DNA of 64,000 nucleotides from Polyodon spathula (taxonomy: Eukaryota > Chordata > Actinopteri > Acipenseriformes > Polyodontidae), in assembly GCF_017654505.1 (NCBI RefSeq), contig NC_054536.1, positions 92,831,959-92,895,958 on the forward strand, in the 5' to 3' direction. Made by a program: the position numbers and the translations under genes. The notes under the pieces are model-generated. The model saw only the letters and a list, made by a program, of their open reading frames with translations, was not told where the DNA came from and did not search any database. Every line of letters starts with the position of its first letter. Within the stretch, counting starts at the first letter, position 1. Of the stretch, positions 11,988 to 23,292 are shown piece by piece.

Positions 11988-14900
11988 GTAAGTACACTTT
12001 TTTAGATAGGAGTTTTGGATAGCTGCATGGATAAGATTGTTTGACAGTGTTTTCATATCAGCTTTATAAGGTGTTTATATTTTAGCATTTACTCACTGTA
12101 TTTATTTATTTATTTTTTACACTAGTACAGTTTCTCTGCAATGTGATAGAAAACAACAATGTACTACCAGGATGCAAATGTTTTCATAAGAGTTGGGAAT
12201 AGCATGATTAAAAAAAATGTTTTAGGTATTTCTTAAATGTATAAACATTAACATATTTTGCATGTCTGGAACTAATCAGTAATTCATGGTGATAAGCTGG
12301 TTTAAGAGGGAGTGGATAGAGTAAAGATAAACATAAAAGCAGGAAAACTTATCAAACCAAGATGAGGTAAATAAATTATTTTCATGTGATTGAAGGTATG
12401 TTAGAAGATGAAACGAACAGGAGGAGGTCTATGTTAGTTACAGTGTGTTCACAGTTAAGTAGCAAAAGAACATACAAGTTCAACCAACAGTGGCTAAAAG
12501 ATTTTCCCTGGCTTAAGTCTGACAATGTTAAAAAAAATGTTTTGCACGTTTTGTCAGGATGCAGGGGAACTGATGGCATACAAGACTGCATTTTTAATAG
12601 GGAGCCAGAAGTTCAAACGTGAAAATATATTGAAACACAGTGCTTCAAAATGGCAAGCAATGTGTGGAGAGGCATGCACCCAGAAATGTCAGCCAGACTA
12701 TTCCACTACCATAAATTTAAGTGGGAAAAAAAGTTGTCCATTATAATTTTGTTGATAAAAGTATTGAACTGCACAAGTGTTATGTAAGAAAAGAAAGGAA
12801 AAAAAAAAGATTTTAGATATTCAACAATAAAGTTGAGCAAATGTTTTGTGTGTGTGTGTGTGTGTGTGAGTGTGTATGTGTGTGCGTGCGCCCCTAAATT
12901 TCAGTGCTCGTCTAAATTTTTTAAACTTAGGCGCACATGTGCCAAAAAAAAAAAAAAAAAAGTTAGATTGAGCCCTGTCTACACCAGGTTTCAAGACTCA
13001 GATGAGAAATGCTGGTAAGTTTCTGTTTTATAAATACCTAGGCTTAATATTAAAAATGCTTTGATTGCACATTTGTTATGTTTTCTGTTGTTGTGGTTGT
13101 TTTGTTTTATTATTATATCTTATGTATTGGATAGCATTATATTAAATCCCGCTAATAATTGTTGGTCATAGCTTACTGGTGGATCGTGGCGCCCGTTGAG
13201 ATCCACTGAAATGGATCGCAGTGTTTGGTGTATTGGCCACCACTGTCCTATGTGTATGCGCAGGACTCTCGTGTGAGGCTGCTGTAATAGAAGTAACATC
13301 GTGCCCTGTGTCAAGCCCTGTAAGGCTGCCTCATGCTAGCAAGAACTAGAAGGCATCTGTTTCTATTATGTAGTTAATAAAAACCCACTACATGTATAGG
13401 TCTTGAAGTTTTCAGTTTTAACCAATAATAACCTCGCTATCAGAAAAAACAACCCTGAAAAAACAACCCCGAAGACTCATTTAGAAAGTTCGGTTTTAGT
13501 TTTTTTAAACCGATAGACCTGTGTTTTGGCAATATATTTTAAATATTGTCAATCATTCACTACTGTCTCTACATAAAGAAAACGTCTTTCAGAATGCTGG
13601 CAGTGTGCAAAGACATTGCTATTGACCAATCAGCAATGTTGTGCGCATACGTAATATTCTAGGAAAGTCAATATGTGAGTTGCTTAGCAACCAAAGTTAT
13701 ACATTTCCAAATGCTAATGGTAGCAACACAGTAAGTTAAGGTTTGTATCTGTATTAGTGAATGTATTATAGAAACTTTTTTTTTTGTATTGTTATTTTGC
13801 CAAATAACAATACAAAACGATAGCCCCCCCCAACCTCCAGGTTTGAACTAAAGGTATATTTACATCAGTCTCGGCTGTTTTAACAATCCAACAGCCTGTT
13901 AACCTACAGACTCGGCCACACACATACTCAAAAACCCTTAATGCCTGCTGCTTGGATTACAATGGAAACAGTAATAGGAAAAACAGCACTTCATTTTCAC
14001 AAGTAACACACAAGCAATTTGAATATGAAAGCAAGCGTCATTAAAATTCGATAAGTGCCTGGGCAGCAATGAAAACAAGGTGTACAAGTCAGTAAGTGTC
14101 CCATAAAAAATAAAAAAATAAATTCTGGCTGGTCTTATTTGTAGTAACCAGACTGACCTTCTCTTGTGCAGCTTGGCACAGCTTCAGCACCACAGCACAG
14201 TTTCCAGTTCATGAAGAGTAGAAGACTATTTCTGTCAAGACCCCCTTACTGGAATTCACTCATTAACTATTTGCTCTTATAAGAGGAAGTGTAATCTCGC
14301 TGTGAAGACTGCATGGCTTATACAATACAAAGAGCAGTGGTCAGAATGAAAGCTGATGAAGGAGGCTTGATTGACTAATGCATTGAACGCATCATTTCTG
14401 GTGTCATTGTATTTCTTTTAAGGAACGTAAAAATCGTTTTATAGGACGCACCGTTGTAAAAGTCGCTCCCCCCTTTTTGAGACTTCAAGTTTAGAAAAAC
14501 ACAGTTTTTGTGTTAAAATAGATTTTTTATTTTTTTTTTACAATAGATTCTTTCCCTAAATGCTCATCACCGATAAATAAAGAAAGATACACAGGTTTAG
14601 TTTCAAAATAACCCTTATTTGTAACATTTTATTCCATTAATAATTTTACAGCATTTTTCCTTTTTAGTTAAACTTCTAGAAACTATTCTGTTTTTCAAAA
14701 ATTCGAGTAAATTTCAAGTAAATTTAAATGCACTGTCAAAATACATCACATGTAGGTATTGTAGCGATCCGCGCATTTGTGTTTATGTACTGTATTCCAT
14801 GTCTGTTTGCATGCTGTCCGTTTTTCCCTTCCTTCTGTATTCTGATATTGCTTGTTGATCTTACAGTAAAACTATATTAATTTAGTTTTGTTAATCAGAA

Positions 14901-15011
14901 CCATACATGTACTTTACAAATGTATCACTGTGTTACATGTAGAACAAGTTACAGTATGTTATGTATTAAAGTCAAAGTACTCCACTCAAACAATGATTTC
15001 TACATTGGACC
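11988..15011. other. Presumed gabbr2 intron, nothing coding recognised
   Basis: Contains a short (TG)n run near 12846, poly-A near 12942 and a perfect small palindrome at 13784-13815 (ttgtattgttatttt against its complement). Short open frames carry no recognisable domain. Confidence 0.5.
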
Positions 15012-15666
15012 TGTGACAGGGCGCGGAGCCTTGCACATGAAAAGGGGGCAGGGCAAAGCCCTGCCATAAATTTATTTGTTTAGTTTTAGAACAGGGAACC
15101 CCTCCGCCCCTGTGAGGTTTATTATTTTGTATTATGCTTTATTTTTTTATTTGTGTATTTTTGAATGACAGCGAAAACCATGCGTTTTGTTATTGTTTTA
15201 TTAAATGTGACGGCGAAGAGCCGTGGGTGTGTTTTGTTTGGTAGTGTGGATGGGAAGCCCCATCCACAATTTAAAAACCTTGTGCAGAAGGTGGTCATCT
15301 CCAGAATTAATTAAGTGATTAACTTGTTGCTAATCGGGAGATGGTCACCCACATAAAAGCCTGCAGCTCTCTGCAGTCTGGGTGGGTGTTTGCAAGGAGG
15401 AAGGAGAGTGAGCGAGTGGATTAAAAACTAAACTAAAACATAAATAGGAACAGTGAAAGCAACTGCCCAGCCTGACCTATTGTTTGTGTTTAGTGTTTGT
15501 GATTATGTTCTTTCAACTTTTACTTTGCTCTGTGAGTAGTGTTCTGTAAAAGCCTTTTTTTTTTTTTTTTTTTATTTAAATAAAAATGGCGCACACCGCG
15601 TCTTTTGTCCTGCAGTACTGCGTTTGTTTTTGTTCCTGCATTCTGGCCTGACGTCACCCTGTCACA
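15012..15666 (+). mobile_element. Probable solo LTR (655 bp)
   Basis: Starts TGTGACAGGG and ends CCCTGTCACA, so it has the TG...CA ends and short terminal inverted repeat of an LTR. It is flanked by ggacc and gggcc, a 5-bp target duplication with one change. Inside are a TATA-like acataaaag near 15352 and an aataaa near 15580, in promoter-then-polyadenylation order for the plus strand. No internal retroelement genes adjoin it, so it looks like a solo LTR left by recombination. Confidence 0.65.
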
Positions 15667-17959
15667 GGGCCATAAACATGTTCCTGCTCTATCAGCTCGT
15701 TTTTCTTTTGCCATATTTAAGTTTGTCATTGTTTCGTCTCCAGTCACTTATTGTTTTTTCAGCATTGCGACGTATTCTATGTATTGCGCAATTTCAAACC
15801 TATAGTGTAGCATTTTCATTTTTTGTCTGACTGTCCTACTTTATCCAGTGTATCCGAGTTGTGGCTCTCGGATTCGTTGTGTACGAGTTATCTGACCCAA
15901 CACAGGAATTGTTCTTTTTCAGCACATACTTGTGCATTTTTATTGACACAATAAAATAAACAAACAAAACAAAAACCTAACTCCAACCGGGAGTGCTAAA
16001 CTAAACTTTTCTTTTTTATTAATCCTAACCTAACACTACTTGACGGATAAGCCTTTTCCCAGTCACACACAATCCAATACAGGTGTCCACATTACCTTTG
16101 GTGATTCCGACCAAACAGGTTTCCTCATGGCTGTACGCAGCCTTCACCACAGCAGCCCTCACCACAGGGTTTCCCCTGCCTTTATGCAGGGCCCCATTAA
16201 AGCAAATTGGAGGTGCTTCGCCTGACTCCTCCCCCTATTCTGCCACACCAGACTCAAAAAAGCATTGCAGTTACAACAAACTCAAACTTGATAAATTTGC
16301 TCGGCTTTCTAGATGTTTGGTACGGATCCCAGGGGGCGGATTTAGTCTGAATGTTAACAAATCAATGGCTTAGGAGTGTGGGAATAAGGAAATTCTTAGA
16401 GATTGACAGCTAGTGTTAACAGAGAAGATGTATAGGTGTAAAAGAGTCTGAACACTTACGTTTAACATTCAAAGTGATTTAGGGTCTTGAGAGTAACACA
16501 TTAAAACATTTAATTAAAACAGTGGTTTTGTGTTAGATCCTGAAGAAATAATTGCGATGTTGACAGTTAAGTTTGTGTGAGGCATAACTGTGGCTGTAGT
16601 AATCCTATTGTGGCACTGGTACAGTAGTTTAATATTAGACACACTGGAGCATACGATGCCTAGAAAATCAACTTATACAATGTTTTTTTTTTTACAGTAA
16701 ATGCATAGGAAAATAAGTTTTATAATGAGTATGGATTTTCACTTGAACCCTCAATCTGATTTATGATGATCTCGATCCACATTCTTTTGTGGTTTACTGA
16801 ATAATTTTGTCACGAGACACAAGCTTGTTCAACAAGAGGCCTCATACATATTTTCTTGTGCAGTCCCCTACATTTAACTGCAGAAGGATACCTGTCGAAT
16901 CTGACTGAGTACCTCAATAACTGGAGCCAGAGACCTCATTGTCAGTGTAACAGGACGGAGGCTGTGTGAAACAGTCACCCCGCACACCGCAAGCGAGCGT
17001 CTTAACCACAACACAAATAAGCCTTGCTCGCTGGCATTCATGGTTTTAGAGCTTTTAACCTCATCTCACCGACAGGGGACAGAATCTGTAACGGCAGTGC
17101 ATCACACAACACTGCCCGTTGCATTAGCTATGTGGAGCAGGCAGCAAAACAATCAGTAAGCAACTGTGTACGCAAACTGCTCATCTCCGTGGCCAAAACC
17201 TTGATCTCCTGTGCTCTGTCTTATTCCAGTAATTATCCTGATTGAACATCCTGCTCCACAATCAATCCCAACCTATCCTTTATCTAGTGACGTAACCCGA
17301 AGAAATGGCTGTATGACACCAGAATGTGTGAGGCTCCTCCCAGACGCAACTAATCTCAAGCCGATGCATGTCCATTTGTACCAAGGACTGCTATCCAGTC
17401 CAGCCAGCTAGTCTGTGCCTCAATGTAGGGACTATTCTAACAATCAGCTGTATGTACAGTATAGTACAAGGGCAAGTCCTGAAGCAAAATAGGTGAAGTG
17501 ATGACTGAACATAGAATGTAGGTCTGTCCCACCAGTTAGAATCTGAGCTGCTAAAGCTGTCTTTAAAATTTAAGACTTCAGTTATTGGTGTGATGCTGGA
17601 TTTTATTTTATTATTTATTTATTTTTACTTTTTCTGTTTCAAAAAACACTGCGAGCCTTTAGAAGCACGTGTCTTTCAGTAAAAAGAGGAGATATGGGTG
17701 TGCAAACAAATATTTTAGCAAGAGATCACCAGCCTGTGAAGTATTATTTCCATCTGGCTCATCACTCAGGAGATTCTTTGGCTGCTTCTGCCCTTAATCC
17801 AGCATTAGAAAGGAAGTTTACCACATATCTCACAAACGATAAGGCATAGAAAGGTGAAATTGCATACGGTTATTAAGGGAACCATGGGGATGCAAATGCC
17901 ACAGTTATACATTTTTGTCACTAGGGGGTGTCACTATGACCTACCTCTGATAATCACAA
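15667..17959. other. Non-coding stretch, unclassified dispersed-repeat-like sequence
   Basis: No supported gene. The 15940-16260 segment resembles part of 19020-19360 in style (AAACAAAACAAAAA followed by taagcctttt), suggesting related degenerate repeats, but I could not align them reliably by eye. Confidence 0.35.
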
Positions 17960-18480
17960 GTATTTTATATGTGCGCCTCTGTGATGCAGAATAAATTGCA
18001 CATGTGTGACAATGGACTTTATGGCAGCATTATTCATCTCATCAGGTATGCTGGCCACATCCCGTATGTAATGACATCCTTGAGCTCTGGAATGGTGCGA
18101 GGGTCCCCTCAGTACACATTGGACTTCAGGTACCTCGATAACCAGAAATCCACTGCTGTAAGGTCCGGTGAATGAAGTGGCCATTCTCAAAGAAAGTGAC
18201 ATGAAATTATTCTGTCCTGAACGTATTTCACCTGGTTATCAATAAGCGGAGGTGAGCCATCTTGCATGAAGACTGTTGAGTTTATCTCATTTAGTTGCTT
18301 TCGAGTTTATCTCATTTAGTTGCTGCAGCATAGGAATGACATGGGTTGTCAGCAGGTGTGGTATCATGCAGCAGTGACTGTTCACATTTGAGGTCTCCTT
18401 GCTGATGGCTCTTCAGAAAACAATGGTCCAATAACAAAGTTAGCCATAAAGCCACAACACACTGTCACTTTAACATCAGG
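17960..18480 (-). pseudogene. Degenerate mariner/IS630-like transposase fragment
   Basis: On the minus strand, in shifting frames and with several stops, one reads FMQDGSPP, then WPLHSPDLTAVDFWLSRYLK, GDPRTIPELKDVI, and IPDEMNNAAIKSIV ending in LHHRGAHIKYL. This is the order of the C-terminal catalytic half of DDE transposases of the mariner/IS630 type (Q-D-G motif, then W-P-x-x-S-P-D-L-T). Frameshifts and stops show that it is dead. The N-terminal half was not found. Confidence 0.65.
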
Positions 18481-18657
18481 TAGGGGCCTCGCAAATGGTG
18501 CATGTGAATTAGTCTCCGACCAGGTAACACATATGCACGTGTTCACACAGGGTTTGGTGAGTGAACCTGCCTTTTGTATTTATAAAGTTCAGTGAAGGCT
18601 TCCTTGCCTCTGAGTCTCAGTCCTGCTGACTATTTGTGGAGTCCGACTGATTTGTAA

Positions 18658-18662
18658 TATAT

Positions 18663-18744
<82 letters not shown>
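18658..18744. repeat. (TA)n microsatellite
   Basis: Nearly pure TA over about 85 bases, inserted next to a transposase remnant on its right. Confidence 0.95.
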
Positions 18745-18745
<1 letters not shown>

Positions 18746-18985
18746 CCTTTCGACAGAACGATATCCAAAGAGATCTATCATTCAAATGCTGTTTTGCAAA
18801 CTTTAAGTGATTGTCCTTGTGACGTTTTCCTAAGAGTGGCTTTTTCCTTGGCCTGCGACCATTGAGTGCAATACTCAACCTAATGTTGAAATGGAAACCC
18901 CAGTCCCACATTGCAGCCAATTCACTTTGAATATCTTTGGCAGTCAATCTCGGATTGTTATTAACCTTCCTCACAATTCTTCTAC
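18745..18985 (-). pseudogene. Tc1-like transposase fragment, DNA-binding half
   Basis: The minus frame encodes RKVNNNPRLTAKDIQSELAA and later GRRPRKKPLLGKRHKDNHLK and FAKQHL. This matches the second helix-turn-helix and GRPR-like linker of Tc1 transposases. The catalytic part is absent and the frame runs into the TA microsatellite. It is a separate remnant from the element at 19398. Confidence 0.75.
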
Positions 18986-19397
18986 TTGTTCTTGGTGAAA
19001 ACCTTCTTTCTTACGTACTATTTTTAATATACAAAAATAAGCAAAAACAAAAATAAACACCTAGCTCCTTCAGAGCTCTAAATACACATTTATGCAGATT
19101 CCTGACTAACTCGCAGCACAGCTAAGCCTTTTACCTGGCATAAAACACACAATGGTGACTGCTCAGAAACAGATTACACCTCTTCTGCTTCCTTCTACTC
19201 AGCAGCCCAGTGCAGACTGACTGCACCTCTTAAATACCCTGCAACTGGCTCTAATTTACAAATACTTCCAGGTGCAGGGGATAATTAACAATAAAATAAA
19301 TTAAACAATTAAACAAAGCGTGCATATGCACATTTTTTTTTTAGGCAGGGAGGAATTTAAGTCTCTCCCTGCTTTCAATATACATATATACATGCAC

Positions 19398-20400
19398 AGT
19401 GCCTATAGAAAGTCTACACCACCTTGAACTTTTTTTTCACATTTTGTTGTGTCAGTGCCTAAGAGTTTCATACCTTTTTTTCCACTTATCTACACACCAT
19501 ACTCCACACTGTTAAGTGGAAAAAAGTTTTTATTGAGAATATATATATATATATATATAAATTATATATATATTATATATATATATATATATTAGATATA
19601 TTATATATATAGATATTATATATTTTTTTTTTAATAAAAACTTTTGGATAAGTCTCCACCCCCCTGAGTTAATACTTGGTGGAAGCACCTTTGGCAGCAA
19701 CTTTGCACACCTAGATTTGGCAATATTTGACCATTCTTCTGTACAAAACTATCAAGCTCTGTCAAGTTTTTTGGGGAGCATTGATGGACAGCAATCAAGT
19801 CATGCCACAAATTTTTGATTGGATTTAGCTTGGATATATGTCGGGGCTCTGACTGGGCCACTCAAGGACATTTACCTTTTTTTTTCCTTAGCCACTCCAT
19901 TGTAGCTTTGGCTGTGTGCTTTGGGTCATTGTCATGCTGAAAGGTGAACTTCCGTCCCAGTTTCAGCTTTCTTGCAGAGGGCAGAAGATTTTCTTCAAGG
20001 ACTTCTCTGTACTTTGCTCCATTCATTTTCCCTTCTATCCTGACAAGTACCCCAGTCCCTGCCGATGAGAAACATTCCCATAACGTGAAGCTGCCAGCAC
20101 CATGCTTCACAGTAGGGATGGTGTTCTTTGGGTGATGTGCTGTGTTGGGGTTGTGCCAAACATAAGCTTTGCATTTAGGCCAAAAAATTCCATTTTAGTT
20201 TCGTCGGACCACAAAACTTTTTGCCACACGGCTACAGAATTTCCTGAGTATTTTTTTTCCATACTTCAAACGGGATTCAAGGTATGTTTTCTTGAGTAAT
20301 GGCTTCCTTCTTGCCACCCTACCATACAGGCCAGATTTGTGGAGTGCTGGGGATATTGTTGTCACATGTGCACTTTGACCAGTCTTGGCCATAAAAGCCT
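19398..20400 (-). mobile_element. Tc1-like transposon, 3' part, cut by the assembly gap
   Basis: The left end has a Tc1-type terminal sequence, cagtgcctatagaaagtcta, followed by aactttttttcacattttgt. The minus strand encodes most of a transposase: HKSGLYGRVARRKPLL next to the gap, then the [17 protein letters not shown] segment, [17 protein letters not shown] with the second catalytic Asp, and LNPIKNLWHD. In the family the last motif is NPIENLW, so the third catalytic acidic residue is replaced by Lys. A frame break near 19862 and a (TA)n run at 19540-19620 also mark decay. The N-terminal part lies in the gap. Confidence 0.85.
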
Positions 20401-20900
20401 NNNNNNNNNNNNNNNNNNNNNNNNNNNNNNNNNNNNNNNNNNNNNNNNNNNNNNNNNNNNNNNNNNNNNNNNNNNNNNNNNNNNNNNNNNNNNNNNNNNN
20501 NNNNNNNNNNNNNNNNNNNNNNNNNNNNNNNNNNNNNNNNNNNNNNNNNNNNNNNNNNNNNNNNNNNNNNNNNNNNNNNNNNNNNNNNNNNNNNNNNNNN
20601 NNNNNNNNNNNNNNNNNNNNNNNNNNNNNNNNNNNNNNNNNNNNNNNNNNNNNNNNNNNNNNNNNNNNNNNNNNNNNNNNNNNNNNNNNNNNNNNNNNNN
20701 NNNNNNNNNNNNNNNNNNNNNNNNNNNNNNNNNNNNNNNNNNNNNNNNNNNNNNNNNNNNNNNNNNNNNNNNNNNNNNNNNNNNNNNNNNNNNNNNNNNN
20801 NNNNNNNNNNNNNNNNNNNNNNNNNNNNNNNNNNNNNNNNNNNNNNNNNNNNNNNNNNNNNNNNNNNNNNNNNNNNNNNNNNNNNNNNNNNNNNNNNNNN
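20401..20900. other. Assembly gap, exactly 500 N
   Basis: Round-number run of N, probably a scaffold gap of arbitrary size. Long open frames reported across it are meaningless. Confidence 1.
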
Positions 20901-21010
20901 CTTTCCCAAGAAACAATTCTGCTTGTTAAGCCCACCTTTTCCCAAGTGCAATAATTTTCTACTGGAAAAGCCTGAGATCCCAAAGGCTGTGTCGACAAAA
21001 AAGACTGTTG
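20901..21010. repeat. Scrambled minisatellite edge next to the gap
   Basis: Contains cccaagaaacaattctg and cccaagtgcaataattt, which resemble the non-reversed complement of the adjacent 39-bp repeat (acccaagacaacaattcgg), mixed with forward pieces such as gttaagccca and aaaagcctga. It has the same character as 22279-23292. Confidence 0.6.
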
Positions 21011-22278
21011 TTTAAGCCTGATCTTTTCTGTGTGACTCGGTTCTGTTGGATAAGAGCCTTAGCTCTGATCTTTTCTGTGTGACTCTGGGTTCTGTTGTTA
21101 AGCCTGATCTTTTCTGTGTGACTCTGGGTTCTGTTGTTAAGCCTGATGTTTTCTGTGTGACTCTGGGTTCTGTTGTTAAGCCTGATGTTTTCTGTGTGTC
21201 TCTGGGTTCTGTTGTTAAGCCTGATGTTTTCTGTGTGTCTCTGGGTTCTGTTGTTAAGCCTGATGTTTTCTGTGTGGCTCTGGGTTCTGTTGTTAAGCCT
21301 GTTCTTTTCTGTGTGACTCTGGGTTCTGTTGTTAAGCCTGTTCTTTTCCGTGTGACTCTGGGTTCTGTTGTTAAGCCTGTTCTTTTCTGTGTGACTCTGG
21401 GTTCTCTTGTTAAGCCTGTTCTTTTCCGTGTGGCTCTGGGTTCCGTTGTTAAGCCTGATCTTTTCTGTGTGGCTCTGGGTTCCGTTGTTAAGCCTGATCT
21501 TTTCCGTGTGGCTCTGGGTTCTGTTGTTAAGCCTGATCTTTTCCTGTGTGACTCTGGGTTCTGTTGTTAAGCCTGATGTTTTCTGTGTGGCTCTGGGTTC
21601 TGTTGTTAAGCCTGATGTTTTCTGTGTGGCTCTGGGTTCTGTTGTTAAGCCTGATCTTTTCCGTGTGACTCTGGGTTCTCTTGTTAAGCCTGATCTTTTC
21701 TGTGTGGCTCCTGTTCTTTTCTGTGTGGCTCTGGGTTCTGTTGTTAAGCCTGATCTTTTCTGTGTGGCTCTGGGTTCTGTTGTTAAGCCTTTTCTTTTCT
21801 GTGTGGCTCTGGGTTCTGTTGTTAAGCCTGATGTTTTCTGTGTGTCTCTGGGTTCTGTTGTTAAGCCTGTTCTGTTTTCTGTGTGTGTCTCTGGGTTCTG
21901 TTGTTAAGCCTGTTCTTTTCTGATGTTTTGTGTGACTCTCTGTTGGGTTCTGTTGTTAAGCCTGATCTTTTCTGTGTGACTCTGGGTTCTGTTGTTAAGC
22001 CTGATCTTTTCTGTGTGACTCTGGGTTCTGTTGTTAAGCCTGATGTTTTCTGTGTGACTCTGGGTTCTGTTGTTAAGCCTGATGTTTTCTGTGTGACTCT
22101 GGGTTCTGTTGTTAAGCCTGATCTTTTCTGTGTGACTCTGGGTTCTGTTGTTAAGCCTGATGTTTTCTGTGTGGCTCTGGGTTCTGTTGTTAAGCCTGAT
22201 CTTTTCTGTGTGACTCTGGGTTCTGTTGTTAAGCCTGATCTTTTCTGTGTGGCTCTGGGTTCTGTTGTTAAGCCTGAT
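21003..22278 (+). repeat. 39-bp minisatellite, block 1 (about 33 units)
   Basis: The unit is 39 bases, in two halves: gttaagcctgatcttttctg then tgtgactctgggttctgtt. Variable sites are c/g in gatcttttc, a/g/t after tgtg, and occasional ccg for ctg. Because 39 is 13 codons, two forward frames and one reverse frame stay open ([13 protein letters not shown] per unit in one), broken only where a unit has an indel, for example near 21542, 21710 and 21920. I read it as an intronic array, since no protein family carries this repeat. Confidence 0.97.
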
Positions 22279-23292
22279 CCTCGGCCGTACCCGAGACTCT
22301 CGGGCAACAGATTCGCGGGAAAAGACACACTTGAGACCCGGCAATTCGACGACCGAAAAGACCCACGTGAAGACCCCGACGGTAACTGACTGAAAGAACG
22401 GACCCAAAACAACAATTCTGTTCTTAAACGGATCAATTGGACCACTGTTGCGGATTAGCCCCAGGATGTTTAATTGCAACTAGCGGTGCCACACCGAGTT
22501 GTTAAGATCAACAATTCGTGGACACACTGAAACTGGTCCCCAGCACCTGAACTCGGCGACAAAAGAAAAGGCACACCCTGACACTGGAGACCATTCGTCA
22601 TAGAAAACTCACCCCGTGATAAACAATTAGACTGAGACGCCAAAAGAAATACATTCGTGTGCCAAGGTCACACTGCTAAACCCAAGACAACAATTGGTGA
22701 CTGAGGATCCAGGGTACCCGGCTTCTGTTCCACAGACTCGTTCTGTTGTAAGACCCGGACCTATTTCCGTGTGGCGCTGGTTCGATCTGGTCAAAGACTG
22801 TGCTAATCCCAAGTACCCAAGGCAGGCAATCCGAGACGTAGAAAGCTCACTGGTCTAACACCGACCGTTACAAGGAGGGACCCTTTGTCGTGAACACTGG
22901 CTCGGAAACGGGTACAAGGACACACTCTGCGTGGACTAGACGAAGACACGAAGCCAAGAGAATTCGGCCGGGAAAAGACGACACTGGAGACCCAAGGCAA
23001 CAATTCGGGTGACTATGAAACCCTACTGTGCTCGGGGACCTGACGGAGACCCAAGGTGCAAGCCGGTCTCTGACAAGAAAGATCACTGAGACCCAAGTCA
23101 AGAACGGTTCGTTTCGGACTGGTTCTCTTAAGCCAGAACACCCTGAGACCCAAGGACGACAATCTTCGAGACTAGGCTCGGGGTTCTGTGCACGCCGAAT
23201 CGTGTTCTGTGTGGACTCTGGTTCGGATGAAGTTAAAGCCGATCGTTTCTGTGTTGGACGTCGGTCGGGTTTTAGCTGTTGACGCCTGTACC
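22279..23292. repeat. Anomalous segment matching the non-reversed complement of the 39-bp unit
   Basis: Between two clean blocks, about 1 kb reads as degenerate copies of the complement of the repeat in the same 5'-3' order (gagacccaagacaacaattc, then ggactagaaaagacacact), mixed with short forward stretches. Examples are aaaagacacacttgagaccc (near 22320), acccaagacaacaattgg (22680-22697), gagacccaaggcaacaattc (near 22988) and ctgagacccaaggacgacaa (near 23143). Reverse-complement copies do not align as well. It carries no gene. Confidence 0.8.

Noticed and set aside
11988..20400. Search for the remaining gabbr2 exons (linker, seven transmembrane helices, coiled coil)
   Set aside because: No stretch with the expected family motifs and splice sites was found; only transposon remnants, a solo LTR and non-coding sequence.
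20195..20998. Open frames spanning the N block
   Set aside because: They consist almost wholly of unknown residues; the real content is a Tc1 transposase fragment and a gap.
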